64,000 bases of DNA from a virus. The stretch covers positions 1-64,000 of the IMG/VR virus record IMGVR_UViG_3300006925_000008. One strand, written 5' to 3'. Of the stretch, positions 36,901 through 45,853 are shown piece after piece. The translations under genes and the position numbers were made by a program. Each line of letters begins with the position of its first letter. Positions within the stretch are counted from its first letter, which is position 1. The notes under the pieces are model-generated. The model searched no databases, was not told the origin of the DNA, and saw nothing but the letters and a program-made list of their open reading frames with translations.

Positions 36901-39858
36901 AATAGTAAAGGTATTCCCCACTCTTGTAACCTTGGCAACATAACCCATTTTACCTCCAAGTAGCCCCTCTCCAATTGTTATGCAATGTATGCCTGTCAAT
37001 GGCAAGTCGTTTAGTTGTAATCCTAATTCTGATAAAGAGTCCCAGCCATCCGCATTATCCACGGTAATCGTGCTAGAAGGTCCATCAACGCTTTCAACAA
37101 CCGCTGTAACGCTTGGGCGTTGGCATCTGATCAAAGGACGGTGGCGGGCCACTTCAGCCAATGCCCCATAAGTCGATACGGTCAAACCGGGCTGACCACC
37201 GTCGCCAGTGGGTAAGGAATGCTTGTAAATTGAGTCTGTAACTTCAAAAGAGGACGCATATGCGTCAATACCCCAGTCAATAGAAAAACGGCCCTCTTGA
37301 TTCTTCATTTCAGGCCGGTTCATTGCCGTCATCGTGCAATCAATGGTCATGCCAAATCCTTTTTCTGTTGGCAATGGTTGATTGTCAGCATCGGGATAAA
37401 GAATCTTCTTTGTATCGTAAAACATCGAAGGGAATAGAGGCAATTCAACCAATGCTCTTGTCGATGCATAATATGTTGAGGACTGTTTATCGTTTCTTAC
37501 AGATGCATTCCCCGCCCCAACTATCCTGTCCTTCCATCCGGGGAAAATAGGGTGTTGTATTCGTGAAGGTTTTACATCAATAGCCCCCTGACCCGGACCT
37601 CCTAATGACAATGAAACGGTTGGCGTGCCTAAATCACCAATCTCTTTGAGGGGGGTCCCCTCCGACAATTTGAAGTCCCTTTCTGTTTTCTGATCGGACA
37701 AATCCATGAGTAAAGAGCGGCCTCTAACTGTTATACCCGCACTCGCAGAAGTGCTAGTCCCCGGTTCAATTTCTTCGATTCGTCCTTTCATGAGGGTATA
37801 TTCCAAATGAACGAGGTGAGACTCGCTAGGGTTTGAAGGTTCAGTTATCAAACCGTCTAAACCGCCTCCAATCCCTCTTGAAGTCGGATGAACCAAGACT
37901 AGCAACTCTTCACTGGTAATGTCGTTATCAATGACATCAAACGCTCTATTTGATGCCGACGAGAACACACTGCTCTCTTTCTTTTTGATGTAATCTGATG
38001 ACCCCGCACTCGATGACACCCTTAGAAGGTGGTAATCCGCCGAAGTGTCAGGGTCGGGGACCACCGTGCTGGGTATTGCCTTTGGACGGCCAAATCCTCG
38101 GTATGAATATCGATTATTGACAAGACAGTCATCAAGGTTGATAAAGGGTGAAGGAGTTATTTCACCACTAGGAGCCGAAGTCAACACATTTGATTTTAGT
38201 GGCTTGTTTAGATTTTTAGCGGGTATCGATACAATACCGCCGGGTGCAATAATCTGAAAACCAATTTCAGATGCGGCTGGTGTTGCCCCTGAAATATCCC
38301 AAGGCCTCTTTAGAAGGTCAGCAAGTGGCCTGATTGCCCCTGTTGACATTTCATAGGCTTGACTTCCCGCTGGGAATGTTTTTCTGACAACTAAATGCCC
38401 TTTATGCTGACCGTCTCCTGTAATCCAAGGCTTGGCGTAATCATTTACAACAGTGTGCGGGTTTGCTATACCCGTCCCTGCAACAACTTCGCCCGTCAAG
38501 TCAATAGCGTCATAATGAACCTCGATGATTGGAGGGACACCATTTGCGACTAAATATGCGGGGGTTGTGATCAAAGCAACTCTTGTGTTTTTGTCAGGAG
38601 TCAGGTGTTTGATATAAGCCTCGTTTGTAGGGATATATTTCACTGTTTCATTTGGGCCAATGTAATTCCCTGTTTTATGCTCTCTAAATTGAGCGTTATG
38701 GTTTATGTCTAATGACTTTAACATGAAAGGCTTGATGTCATCAACTGCAATAGCAATGATGTCATCACAGGTGGATGAGGATAAATTGTAACCCCCCGCT
38801 CCAACTTGTTGAAACGCTCCTGATGAGTATTCACTAATTACCCTGTTATATGGAGAGGCGGGGGCTAGACCCATAGTGCCAACAACAGATGAAGACTTAT
38901 TCATAACACGATTTACTTCACCTTGATACACCATTTCAGTTACTTTCACCATATCGCTTTCGTTTATGATGCTGTTAAGAGAGAGGTCATCTGATTCATA
39001 AGTGAAAGTGTCCGATATTCCTTGAACCGTCTTTTTCACATATTGAGCATCAGGCTGGGGCAATGATTTGAGATAAAACTCACCTTCAACAATTGAATAT
39101 GATGTTACTCCCCCCATCGCCCCATAGGTCAATTCCGAATCGGGTTCGATCAGGACTCCCGTGTCGTCGGTTACTTTCATACCAAGGCTTGCGGGCGCAC
39201 TCGGAGCATAGGGTGGCGGTGAAGGTTCTTCGGGTGGGGGTTCAGGGGGGTCAAACGGTTCTTCGGGGTCAGGGCCAATAGGGGGTGTTACAGGTGTGGA
39301 TGTAGGTGGTTCTTCGGGTTCTTCAGGTGGTTCAGGTGGTTCAGGTGGTCCTTCGCCCCCCTCAAAATTGTAAGTGCCTGTCATTAACGCCGCCATTATA
39401 GCATCAGGGTCCAGCATAAAGAGAGATTCAGCATTAGCAATGTTCCAATTTGATTTATCTTGGGGGTTCCCTCCAACTGAAGGAACGGCATGTGAAAGGT
39501 ATGTTTTGTCAGGCGAGGTGGAGTCGGATGAATACCGAACCTCCAACTCCTCTATTGCGAATGCGCTGTTGCCAATTTGTTCTGAAATCATTCCCGCCGC
39601 TTCTGCGGGGGGGACTCCAAGACCTGATTCTTCATCGACCATGTAAGCGGCTAAACTGCCCAAACAATGCCCTAGATGTGTGAGGTCAGTGCTGACTATA
39701 TCTCTAAAAACATCATCATTCAATTCCGCCCAGTTGACCGGCAACTGATGAGGGGCCTCGGCTGACATGAAAATACGACTGAAGTATTCCGTGAATATAG
39801 TAGGGAACAGCGTAGGTTCAAGTTGTTGGAGTTGTTGTTTTGTAAAAGCAAACGCCAT
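33979..39858 (-). CDS. Giant tail protein with Pro/Glu linker and LamG-like C-terminus
   Basis: A 1959-residue protein. After about 165 residues comes a Pro/Glu-rich linker (about 167-223; PPEPPEPPEEPEEPP-type), then a long beta-rich body. The last 270 residues have a LamG/concanavalin-like lectin pattern: KPFTVSFFFMS, GLPWGVSMGG, NEWHHCVFVHDG and CKLIIDGVDLSAF, ending DRAFTVLEAQGLYAS. LamG domains bind sugars or proteins, so the C-terminus is a good receptor-binding candidate, with the linker acting as a flexible or extended spacer. It shares gene order and composition with its neighbours. Confidence 0.7.
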   Translation of the reverse strand: MAFAFTKQQLQQLEPTLFPTIFTEYFSRIFMSAEAPHQLPVNWAELNDDVFRDIVSTDLTHLGHCLGSLAAYMVDEESGLGVPPAEAAGMISEQIGNSAFAIEELEVRYSSDSTSPDKTYLSHAVPSVGGNPQDKSNWNIANAESLFMLDPDAIMAALMTGTYNFEGGEGPPEPPEPPEEPEEPPTSTPVTPPIGPDPEEPFDPPEPPPEEPSPPPYAPSAPASLGMKVTDDTGVLIEPDSELTYGAMGGVTSYSIVEGEFYLKSLPQPDAQYVKKTVQGISDTFTYESDDLSLNSIINESDMVKVTEMVYQGEVNRVMNKSSSVVGTMGLAPASPYNRVISEYSSGAFQQVGAGGYNLSSSTCDDIIAIAVDDIKPFMLKSLDINHNAQFREHKTGNYIGPNETVKYIPTNEAYIKHLTPDKNTRVALITTPAYLVANGVPPIIEVHYDAIDLTGEVVAGTGIANPHTVVNDYAKPWITGDGQHKGHLVVRKTFPAGSQAYEMSTGAIRPLADLLKRPWDISGATPAASEIGFQIIAPGGIVSIPAKNLNKPLKSNVLTSAPSGEITPSPFINLDDCLVNNRYSYRGFGRPKAIPSTVVPDPDTSADYHLLRVSSSAGSSDYIKKKESSVFSSASNRAFDVIDNDITSEELLVLVHPTSRGIGGGLDGLITEPSNPSESHLVHLEYTLMKGRIEEIEPGTSTSASAGITVRGRSLLMDLSDQKTERDFKLSEGTPLKEIGDLGTPTVSLSLGGPGQGAIDVKPSRIQHPIFPGWKDRIVGAGNASVRNDKQSSTYYASTRALVELPLFPSMFYDTKKILYPDADNQPLPTEKGFGMTIDCTMTAMNRPEMKNQEGRFSIDWGIDAYASSFEVTDSIYKHSLPTGDGGQPGLTVSTYGALAEVARHRPLIRCQRPSVTAVVESVDGPSSTITVDNADGWDSLSELGLQLNDLPLTGIHCITIGEGLLGGKMGYVAKVTRVGNTFTIDALWSMSKTDRITEASSIAAASLNDITPGMTVVLGGYVCMTSLATDSWNLAVSAHNSHTKEDIAYSIAHKIGFLFGRGVSATGGQDITRDETNVNKYWLRGVPSMEAFDYDCDEALYSFSDRPLVLGVDCKPSALSLQGKSSDGLSTKYIRPMDLDFNGIATTKKDFNSCFDEVIRKINLAAHPAAKNDIGFSAFDAPNHFDLDHLGEGNTGSHMGYVRAFEGKEVESRNGEKGKTIVIHSTIPGATARNFAIWLDNRSPYPYQPVACIGSGGLLATNSLHYQANSFPAPLPIGSDGETFVPITTFTGGSHGRLLSPYNEQIRSYTGVGQTIVTTTIQPTLSDDDEDTTITGDYIKMVVPRRPTTGQTMFGSLHALAGFNAANSPPIDYIAVDNRAYEGLLTLGSEISAANRGIGRVNGRMFWFEGISQLSNKGLRITNGVLLRNITPWVEIEKFYDSLFIKDSLGVETDALGLSVEILWPLVNSKGILFFGGGHTGVMVDVSDGSSNDYSDSYRHHYSKGPTGFAGMQNLHETNKASAVLDFTLIKDHDTINENSYIGLHHKSRIRPSTGQPIDDCLLYLSMVEENPLPYAASYTTEYTAAYPQNDETVLKEEIYGRYQKLSVPAGKATLTATSPTGHTKFRPIQFIGHTGAGPWPTTGYPYLVCHDWDNTGVGEAFASLPHLGPRSGIGGEISSEVNRPLSASKPFTVSFFFMSINGGPDAMSGPIIHGIDASGLPWGVSMGGANTSALNQEYNFALHYADLTSGQPRFAYVDVAAYMAAHGGSPLYITNNEWHHCVFVHDGNQSGLSMATCKLIIDGVDLSAFLVTDQDALYDGTAPNSRTTTSGGSKYPRHEHQGSPTSEGVADHPYVPLENGQPSTVDPTKGVRGNCMATVGVALHGAPHNGSHYFDQAPSVIGSSTYGTPQVVPATDGHNDVGPIFLKNGSLAHIGVWDRAFTVLEAQGLYASRLVW
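39322..39348. repeat. Tandem 9-bp repeat encoding the Pro/Glu linker
   Basis: TTCAGGTGG occurs three times in a row (39322-39330, 39331-39339, 39340-39348), within a larger low-complexity zone (about 39205-39360) with related TTCTTCGGG units. On the coding (minus) strand it yields PPE repeats. Such repeats can change number by replication slippage, which could vary the linker length. Confidence 0.7.
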
Positions 39859-42402
39859 CTAAATCACTCCGTATTTTTCAAGGAAATAAGCGTTTACCTC
39901 GACCATTTCAGTATCTGATAACGCTTTATCATAAATCATCCATTCGGCTATTCTAAAGTCCGTCACTGCACCAAAATTAGAGGTTGTAGCAAGACCTGTT
40001 GCGGGGTCAACCGCACTTGCATTGCCCAATAAACTGAATATCTGATCGTGAAAGTCAACAGCCGTCGCAATCGAACCATCACTAATTTGGTTATCCAACT
40101 TGACCCCGTGCGTCCATTCCTCGACTTTACTCGTGACTCCCGTTCCACTAATCCGAATACAAAGCAATTGTGTTTGATTGGCGGAGGGAATCGGGAGAGC
40201 GGGCGGTATAACTCCGGCTGACGCATTTGAAAAGGTTCTGCTATTTGTCGGGAGGAGGTAATCAAGTGAAGTGAGGTTGGTCCCTCCCTGAACCGAAAAG
40301 ACACGCAGGTTTGATGTAATGTCGTAAACAGGGTTTATCATCATAAAAATAGTGTATGAATCAGTTGGCGATGTCGTGAGTTTATTTGTTGTCGATGACC
40401 CGCCATTTACTAAGACCTTACCGTTTACGGAGGAACCTTGGACTTTGTAACAGGGTTGCCCATTGAATAGGGTGTTACTAGACTCCCACGCCCAATCCCC
40501 GCCGTTTGTATCTCCAAAGAAGTCCATCTTGTTGCCTGAAAGGTCTTTGAAATGCCTGCAAAAAACACCACTGTAATACAGTTTATGAGCGGCATTATGC
40601 CAAAAAATGAGATTCTTTTTTGGGGGGTCCTGACCCGCCGGGTTGTAATTTGTATCCCCCGCAGACATCCACATCTGTGGCTGATTAAGGTGCGAGGGTA
40701 TTACCTTGGGTGATCGACTTTGAATTGAAACCCAAAAAGCCTCGTTCTTATTCCCTGAAACATCCTTAAAACGCTGGCCCTGTGAAAACACAGCACGAGT
40801 ATATGCGTCCTTTGGTCGTGTTTTTTGGCCCGGATTTGTGACCAAATCTGTCTTTTTCTCTCCGTCATCGAAAACCAAATCTCCATTGCCTAGACAAATC
40901 CAAACAGGGGTGTCGTCATCATGGTGATACTTGAAACTAGAAAATCCGGGTCGGTTTTCAACGCCGCCGATACCGCTTGAACCGTTGGCGGTTTCATCAC
41001 TAGCGGCATGGGTGGACACGCATAAAACCACATTTTGGGTGAAATCAATACCAATCACCCTGACTCTTTCAGTTGGGTTCGTCATTGGGTCTAAATCAGT
41101 GTCAACCCCCTTCGCTAATACTCTCTCAACCAAATACAATTCACTGCTTGGGGTGGTCGTGGGGTCCATGTATGGCATCCGTAGTGAACCCGTTGAACCT
41201 TTGTGATATTTAGTGTCAGGGTGAGTCCCTGAATGATTTATGATCAAGTTTAGGTTTGATTGAGGGATTCCCTGTAAAGACCCTGCGGGGTCAAGGTAAT
41301 CAAATACATTAGAATTGCTTTGACCGCCTGTTACAGTAGTCTCGGAGGAGAATAACAGGTTCCCTCCAACATACCATGACTGTTCTCTTATTTCTTCTAA
41401 AGGAATACCAGTGAATAAGGATGCCAACTTCTCCGTTGCTGAATATATGTCTTCTGTGGTTGAAAGGTTACGAGGCAATTCCCTCACTCTAAAGGTTCCG
41501 AGGCCTGACGGGTTCCCAGCGACACCAATTGTTTTGAAATCGTAACCAATCATTACTAGAGGTATGTCAAACATACCATCATCGGTTCCGGGTCCATCCC
41601 TCCCTTGAGTTGCACTCCCTGACTTTGAATTACTGAAAAACTTGACATCAGGAATCTCTATGTCATCATTGAAATCCCAAAAGCCAATGCATTCGTCAAT
41701 GTTTGTCAAAGGTTCAAGTTTAGGGGCCACTGTTCCACGGCTGATACGAATGCTTTCGATCAGGCCACGATATTCTCCTCCTTTGCCTCCAATGAAAAGG
41801 TCTGAAGACTTTTGGTCCATTAGTCGTGAGTCCCCCCCAAATGACAATTCAGCGACTAAAGCAGTGTTCATGAATAGTTTGAGGCCATGGGTATTAAACT
41901 GTGCTGTAACCATCATAAGTGGTTGCTTATTGAATGTGTAGTCCTGTGGCTTAAGCCGGTTGTCTCCATATTTATGCATGGTTGATGGGAGGAATGTGTC
42001 AATTGAAAAACTGGTTTCGACTGTAAAAGAATTGCCACCTGATATAATTGTGAATGAGATAGGCCCCGCTTGAGTCCCATTTACAGGGTCATATACTCCA
42101 AACGGGTTGCCAACTTGTAGTGAAAACTGGCCGTCTTTGGATACCACCATCCCGCCCATGTCAGGAACCACATAAGCGTCTATGGTGAAAGCCCCTCTAA
42201 GTGTGTTCAATGGATTTGTTTCATTCGGGATATGTTCACGCCCCGTTCTTGTCGAATTACTATATTCGGTGGTGGGCGAAAACGAATAAGCAGGTCTATT
42301 CTTCTTTACACCCCGTTCTTTGAATGCCCCAGTTGGGACGACTAAGCCATCAGTAGTGCCATTCATACGAATAGACTTGCCATAAAAACGATGAACACCC
42401 AT
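39859..42402 (-). CDS. Tail protein with two LamG-like domains
   Basis: An 847-residue protein. A first lectin-like region (about residues 60-240) has RGAFTIDAYVVPDMGG, FSLQVG, LKLFMNTALVAELSFGG, DLFIGG and YRGLIESIRISRG. A second at the C-terminus has DSYTIFMMINP, RVFSVQGG, FGAVTDFRIAEWMIYD and a final helix TEMVEVNAYFLEKYG. The concanavalin-like motif order (beta sandwich ending in the IAEWMIYDKALSD helix segment) is characteristic. It probably binds host surface glycans. The adjacent genes are other tip proteins; overlap with the next start is close (stop at 39859). Confidence 0.65.
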   Translation of the reverse strand: MGVHRFYGKSIRMNGTTDGLVVPTGAFKERGVKKNRPAYSFSPTTEYSNSTRTGREHIPNETNPLNTLRGAFTIDAYVVPDMGGMVVSKDGQFSLQVGNPFGVYDPVNGTQAGPISFTIISGGNSFTVETSFSIDTFLPSTMHKYGDNRLKPQDYTFNKQPLMMVTAQFNTHGLKLFMNTALVAELSFGGDSRLMDQKSSDLFIGGKGGEYRGLIESIRISRGTVAPKLEPLTNIDECIGFWDFNDDIEIPDVKFFSNSKSGSATQGRDGPGTDDGMFDIPLVMIGYDFKTIGVAGNPSGLGTFRVRELPRNLSTTEDIYSATEKLASLFTGIPLEEIREQSWYVGGNLLFSSETTVTGGQSNSNVFDYLDPAGSLQGIPQSNLNLIINHSGTHPDTKYHKGSTGSLRMPYMDPTTTPSSELYLVERVLAKGVDTDLDPMTNPTERVRVIGIDFTQNVVLCVSTHAASDETANGSSGIGGVENRPGFSSFKYHHDDDTPVWICLGNGDLVFDDGEKKTDLVTNPGQKTRPKDAYTRAVFSQGQRFKDVSGNKNEAFWVSIQSRSPKVIPSHLNQPQMWMSAGDTNYNPAGQDPPKKNLIFWHNAAHKLYYSGVFCRHFKDLSGNKMDFFGDTNGGDWAWESSNTLFNGQPCYKVQGSSVNGKVLVNGGSSTTNKLTTSPTDSYTIFMMINPVYDITSNLRVFSVQGGTNLTSLDYLLPTNSRTFSNASAGVIPPALPIPSANQTQLLCIRISGTGVTSKVEEWTHGVKLDNQISDGSIATAVDFHDQIFSLLGNASAVDPATGLATTSNFGAVTDFRIAEWMIYDKALSDTEMVEVNAYFLEKYGVI

Positions 42403-42407
42403 TCATA

Positions 42408-43667
42408 TCACAGTCCCACAAGTTGCTCAACCGCCGCCATCGAAAGGTCGTAATTCCATACAGAATCACCTGCTGAATATGATGGGTCAAATGAGGTTAC
42501 GATTGCTGGGATAGCAATACCCTGTTGTAAGAAGGGATTTGGCCTGACCGTTTCCCCGTTTACAATGTCAACTGGGTCATACACGGAGGTGTTGGACTCC
42601 GCTGAAAAGTCGGTCCCCGGACCCGCAGGGATTAAGAATTGTCTCAAAACTTGTTGCCCGTTTGGGTCTGAAATGATCGACTCGTAAGGAATCCTGATTC
42701 CTATAATGTATTTTTGAACGGCTTTACTTTCACTTATTCTTAAAAATTGGGCAGTATCAACTGAAGCAATGGAGTCAGGTAAATCGATAAGACTCCCCGT
42801 CAGAACCTGTGGGCTGATGAGCGCACCGCCGGGACTAGGGTTTGAAATCATATTCATCAGGTCTTGCAGTTTGTCTCCTTTTGTCATTTTCAATGCGGCC
42901 ACGCCGCCCGTGAGGTTGGATATGAGGAATGGATTTGGCCAGTCTTGGCCAGCACCGCCAATGGTCGAATCTGACTGTTTGATGACAGTATGATTGCTAT
43001 GTGACCCTGTTTTTACATTTGACAGGGTAATCTTTTCACCTGTCGTGAAATTACCTTCGACGCTGTTCTGTGCGTGATACGAAATAGCATCAGCCTGCCC
43101 TAAACCTTGAGCCACTGTCATTTCAGATGTGAATAAAACCGGAATAGAACCAACATGTATTGATGCGGCATTTAGTGCCAGTCTGATCGCAGTTGCCACG
43201 GTTTCAGTATCGGTGGTCGAAGAGACATCGACATTGATAATCGACTTGTTTGCGATTGTATTAGCCACTGCGCCATTAGTGAAGCGGATAGTAAAGTTTT
43301 CATTGAGTCCGGCGGCTAATTGGCCAGCCGTTGAAGCGACAACCTCTTTTCCAAACAACAAACCTTTTGCATAATTCCACGAGGGGGTCCTAAGTGAACC
43401 AAACCATGTTGACCCAAGTGAGGACCCACCCGACAGGGACAGGTCAAGCATCATAGAAGAACCAACGCCAGCAGAACCGTTTGAATCGTCTGATAGAATG
43501 CCAGTTACTTTGATTATGATGTTTGTTTGATTTAGGTCAAGAGCGGCACGAGTTGCTAAGACAGGTAATGCATGAACAGCAACCATCCTTTGAAAACTGA
43601 ATGCAATCTCCTCGGCTTCTAACTCAATGACACTGCCGTCTCTCCTAATGAGTTGAATCTTGGGCAT
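42408..43667 (-). CDS. Distal tail or tail-tip assembly protein
   Basis: A 419-residue protein directly after the tape measure, the usual place for the distal tail protein. The N-terminus (MPKIQLIRRDGSVIELEAEEI) resembles the short beta start common to such proteins. The interior is beta-rich with many Ser/Thr/Asn residues. Function is assigned by position and composition only. Confidence 0.5.
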   Translation of the reverse strand: MPKIQLIRRDGSVIELEAEEIAFSFQRMVAVHALPVLATRAALDLNQTNIIIKVTGILSDDSNGSAGVGSSMMLDLSLSGGSSLGSTWFGSLRTPSWNYAKGLLFGKEVVASTAGQLAAGLNENFTIRFTNGAVANTIANKSIINVDVSSTTDTETVATAIRLALNAASIHVGSIPVLFTSEMTVAQGLGQADAISYHAQNSVEGNFTTGEKITLSNVKTGSHSNHTVIKQSDSTIGGAGQDWPNPFLISNLTGGVAALKMTKGDKLQDLMNMISNPSPGGALISPQVLTGSLIDLPDSIASVDTAQFLRISESKAVQKYIIGIRIPYESIISDPNGQQVLRQFLIPAGPGTDFSAESNTSVYDPVDIVNGETVRPNPFLQQGIAIPAIVTSFDPSYSAGDSVWNYDLSMAAVEQLVGL

Positions 43668-45154
43668 TACATTACACCTCTCCCATATCCGCCTGAACGA
43701 GACCTCGTTCTAAATGCTCTTTGAACCTCTTGACTTACTTTGTCGGCTATTTCACGAGCATTGCCCCCGCCACTGACGGAGATGTTGATGTTGTTGGTGT
43801 CACCACCGCCGCCGCCGCCCATACCTTTCACGGTGACTGGGATGCTACTGCCGTCAGGAAGAGGGACAACTGCTTCGGTCCCGTGTAGCGTGGCTAAATA
43901 TCCTGAATCAGGTCCACGGGATACACCGCCCGAATCGAAAAGTCCACCCACAAAGTCTGCCGTTCCACCGATGAATCCGCCAACGCCGTCAACAATTCCC
44001 TCTATCGTATCAACAATAGGGGATAAGAAGTCCATGATGTCATCAACCCATCCTTCGACATAACTCCAAAGTGCATCAAAGGTGTCTATGAATATATCAC
44101 CGAAGCCTACGATCAAGTCCCAAACCTTACCCCAGTCCCCGGTGAAAACCGCTACAATGATTCTGATAATGTTGACTATAACTCTCATTACGAACATGAA
44201 AAGAGCAACTGCAACTTGAAATGCTAACTTGAAACCAAACCACAGGGGCATAAGGAACGGAATGATAAACGCCACGAGATAAACGACAATGGCTATGATA
44301 ACTCCGATTACCCTGACTACAATAGCCGCCACTTCAAAGAGCATCATACCTATTTCAACTATGAAATCAATTATGCCACTGGATATGAGGAAGTCAACAA
44401 AGCCACTAATTGCCCCTGTAATGAATGATGTTACACTTGCGAAGTCAACACCTACATTGTTTAATGCCCCGAATACGATGCCAAAGGCGAACATTACCGC
44501 CTCCATTAAACCACCAATCGCATCAATCATCCCCTGTAAAGCACCAGTATCCGACAGGTGTTGAAATATCATTACAATCGATTCTATTACTGCGGCAACT
44601 ATGGTGGTCCACATGGTATATGCTTGGATAATACCCGCAAATATGACCATCCCTGCGGCCATCAAAGGTTCTATTATGGGCATAAAGTCTAGCCCCATGA
44701 TTATCCCAATCAATTGCCCCACCGAGCCTATTATGCTCATGAAATTATCAATTATCCCCCCTAAAGCGTCTTGAATACCGGGGAGCATATCGCCAAAGCC
44801 GCCCATTCCGCCCCCTAAAAGACCCAACGCCATCATTAAAGCGAGGCCAATACCTATGGCCATAGTGAATGTCATTACAATTTTGGTCATCCCCGAACCC
44901 AACATGCCAATTGTTTTGGTGATCGGTGCGGCGGCTTCGTCCATGGTTTCAAACGCCTCACTGACATCAGCCATGACTTCAGTGGCTGTTGCCATTACCT
45001 GTTTTGACTTAATCCACAGGTCATAGAATGGGCCGAATGCCTTGTTATACATCTTGGTATAAAGAGCGGCGGATTGGACATTCTTAGTGAAACCGCCAAT
45101 AGCAATGCTTGCCGCCGCTATTTCACTTGTTGCCGCCGATGCACCTTCCGCCAT
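43667..45154 (-). CDS. Tape measure protein, short
   Basis: A 495-residue protein with a helical N-terminus, a long hydrophobic central part with several membrane-like segments (about 90-350), and a C-terminal region with YLATLHGTEAVVPLPDG, a Gly-rich stretch, NNINISVSGGG and AREIADKVSQEVQRAF. This C-terminal pattern is typical of tape measures. It follows the G/GT chaperone pair, as in most tailed phages. By the usual rule (about 0.15 nm per residue) the tail would be roughly 70-75 nm; the estimate depends on no processing. Confidence 0.85.
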   Translation of the reverse strand: MAEGASAATSEIAAASIAIGGFTKNVQSAALYTKMYNKAFGPFYDLWIKSKQVMATATEVMADVSEAFETMDEAAAPITKTIGMLGSGMTKIVMTFTMAIGIGLALMMALGLLGGGMGGFGDMLPGIQDALGGIIDNFMSIIGSVGQLIGIIMGLDFMPIIEPLMAAGMVIFAGIIQAYTMWTTIVAAVIESIVMIFQHLSDTGALQGMIDAIGGLMEAVMFAFGIVFGALNNVGVDFASVTSFITGAISGFVDFLISSGIIDFIVEIGMMLFEVAAIVVRVIGVIIAIVVYLVAFIIPFLMPLWFGFKLAFQVAVALFMFVMRVIVNIIRIIVAVFTGDWGKVWDLIVGFGDIFIDTFDALWSYVEGWVDDIMDFLSPIVDTIEGIVDGVGGFIGGTADFVGGLFDSGGVSRGPDSGYLATLHGTEAVVPLPDGSSIPVTVKGMGGGGGGDTNNINISVSGGGNAREIADKVSQEVQRAFRTRSRSGGYGRGVM

Positions 45155-45155
45155 T

Positions 45156-45473
45156 TTATTCCCTCATTTGCTGATTTACTCGCTCAAAGTAGTCCTCGTC
45201 GCTAGTAGTGCGTAGTGGTCGCCCACTTTTATTATTCGCCCCTTTACTCATGTTTTTGTGCATTTTATCCATTTCAGACTTGGTTATATCCTGTGCGGCA
45301 CGCATGAATATAAAATCAAGCATAACGCTCTCATGCGATTGATCGTCCCAAGAATGTGGTGGACATTTGAAATAAGAACCGAGAGCAAAAGTTACGGTCT
45401 TATGAGCCAAAATTGTCTGCTGTGGAGGCGTAAAAGGATTCTTCTCGCCATCAGATGAAATGTAATCTATCAA
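45156..45473 (-). CDS. Tail assembly chaperone T extension (made as a GT fusion)
   Basis: The frame is open from upstream of the slippery site at 45491-45497 to 45156, but has no ATG or GTG start before 45473; only a TTG (45473) is available. This is as expected if it is translated by -1 frameshifting from the G gene. The predicted GT product is 121 residues of G followed by 111 from this frame (232 total). The T segment includes HSWDDQSHESVMLDFIFMRA and a basic end. In phage lambda, GT binds the tape measure and tail tube; the same role is inferred from the order here. Confidence 0.75.
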   Translation of the reverse strand: MIDYISSDGEKNPFTPPQQTILAHKTVTFALGSYFKCPPHSWDDQSHESVMLDFIFMRAAQDITKSEMDKMHKNMSKGANNKSGRPLRTTSDEDYFERVNQQMRE

Positions 45474-45484
45474 ATCGGAGAAGG

Positions 45485-45511
45485 TTATACCAAAGGGTCT
45501 GCTTCACCGCC
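45485..45511 (-). promoter_or_regulatory. -1 programmed ribosomal frameshift site CCCTTTG
   Basis: On the coding strand the G frame reads GAC CCT TTG GTA TAA. The heptamer C CCT TTG (45497 down to 45491) fits X XXY YYZ. Slipping back one base gives CCC TTT and continues GGT ATA ACC into the T frame, which is open and lies in exactly that -1 frame. GGCGGTGA (45511-45504), six bases upstream, resembles an internal Shine-Dalgarno and could stimulate slippage. All of this is visible in the sequence; efficiency is unknown. Confidence 0.8.
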
Positions 45512-45853
45512 GGATGCAAACTGTTGCATGATGTCCGTCAATGAAGGAAGAACCGCTTGGATGGCGTTGCCAACTTCAGGTTTTAGATTGAATAGGTCTT
45601 GTTTGCTCAATGCTGGTTCTGTTCTGTCAACGCATCGTGCTAACACATAACGCCAGTAACCTCCGAGGTCGATTGAAGGCGATGCCTCACCGTCAATAAC
45701 CTTGAAGTCAACGAATTGAGACATTGCCTCCTGCTGTTCAATCCATGATAGTGGTTTAACATAGACAATCAATGTGCCATCAGGTGTCTCCACCTCATGA
45801 CGATTGGCACTGCGGCTCAATACAAACCGATGATTATTCTGATCCTGTTGCAT
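45485..45853 (-). CDS. Tail assembly chaperone G
   Basis: A 122-residue protein from ATG 45853, inside the end of the preceding gene; longer in-frame starts up to 45946 would give a basic leader and are less likely. It has RFVLSRSANRHEVETPDG, a helical YVKPLSWIEQQEAMSQF segment and the C-terminal NLKPEVGNAIQAVLPSL. It sits directly upstream of a -1 shifted frame and the tape measure, which is the standard arrangement for lambda-type G chaperones. Confidence 0.7.
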   Translation of the reverse strand: MQQDQNNHRFVLSRSANRHEVETPDGTLIVYVKPLSWIEQQEAMSQFVDFKVIDGEASPSIDLGGYWRYVLARCVDRTEPALSKQDLFNLKPEVGNAIQAVLPSLTDIMQQFASGGEADPLV

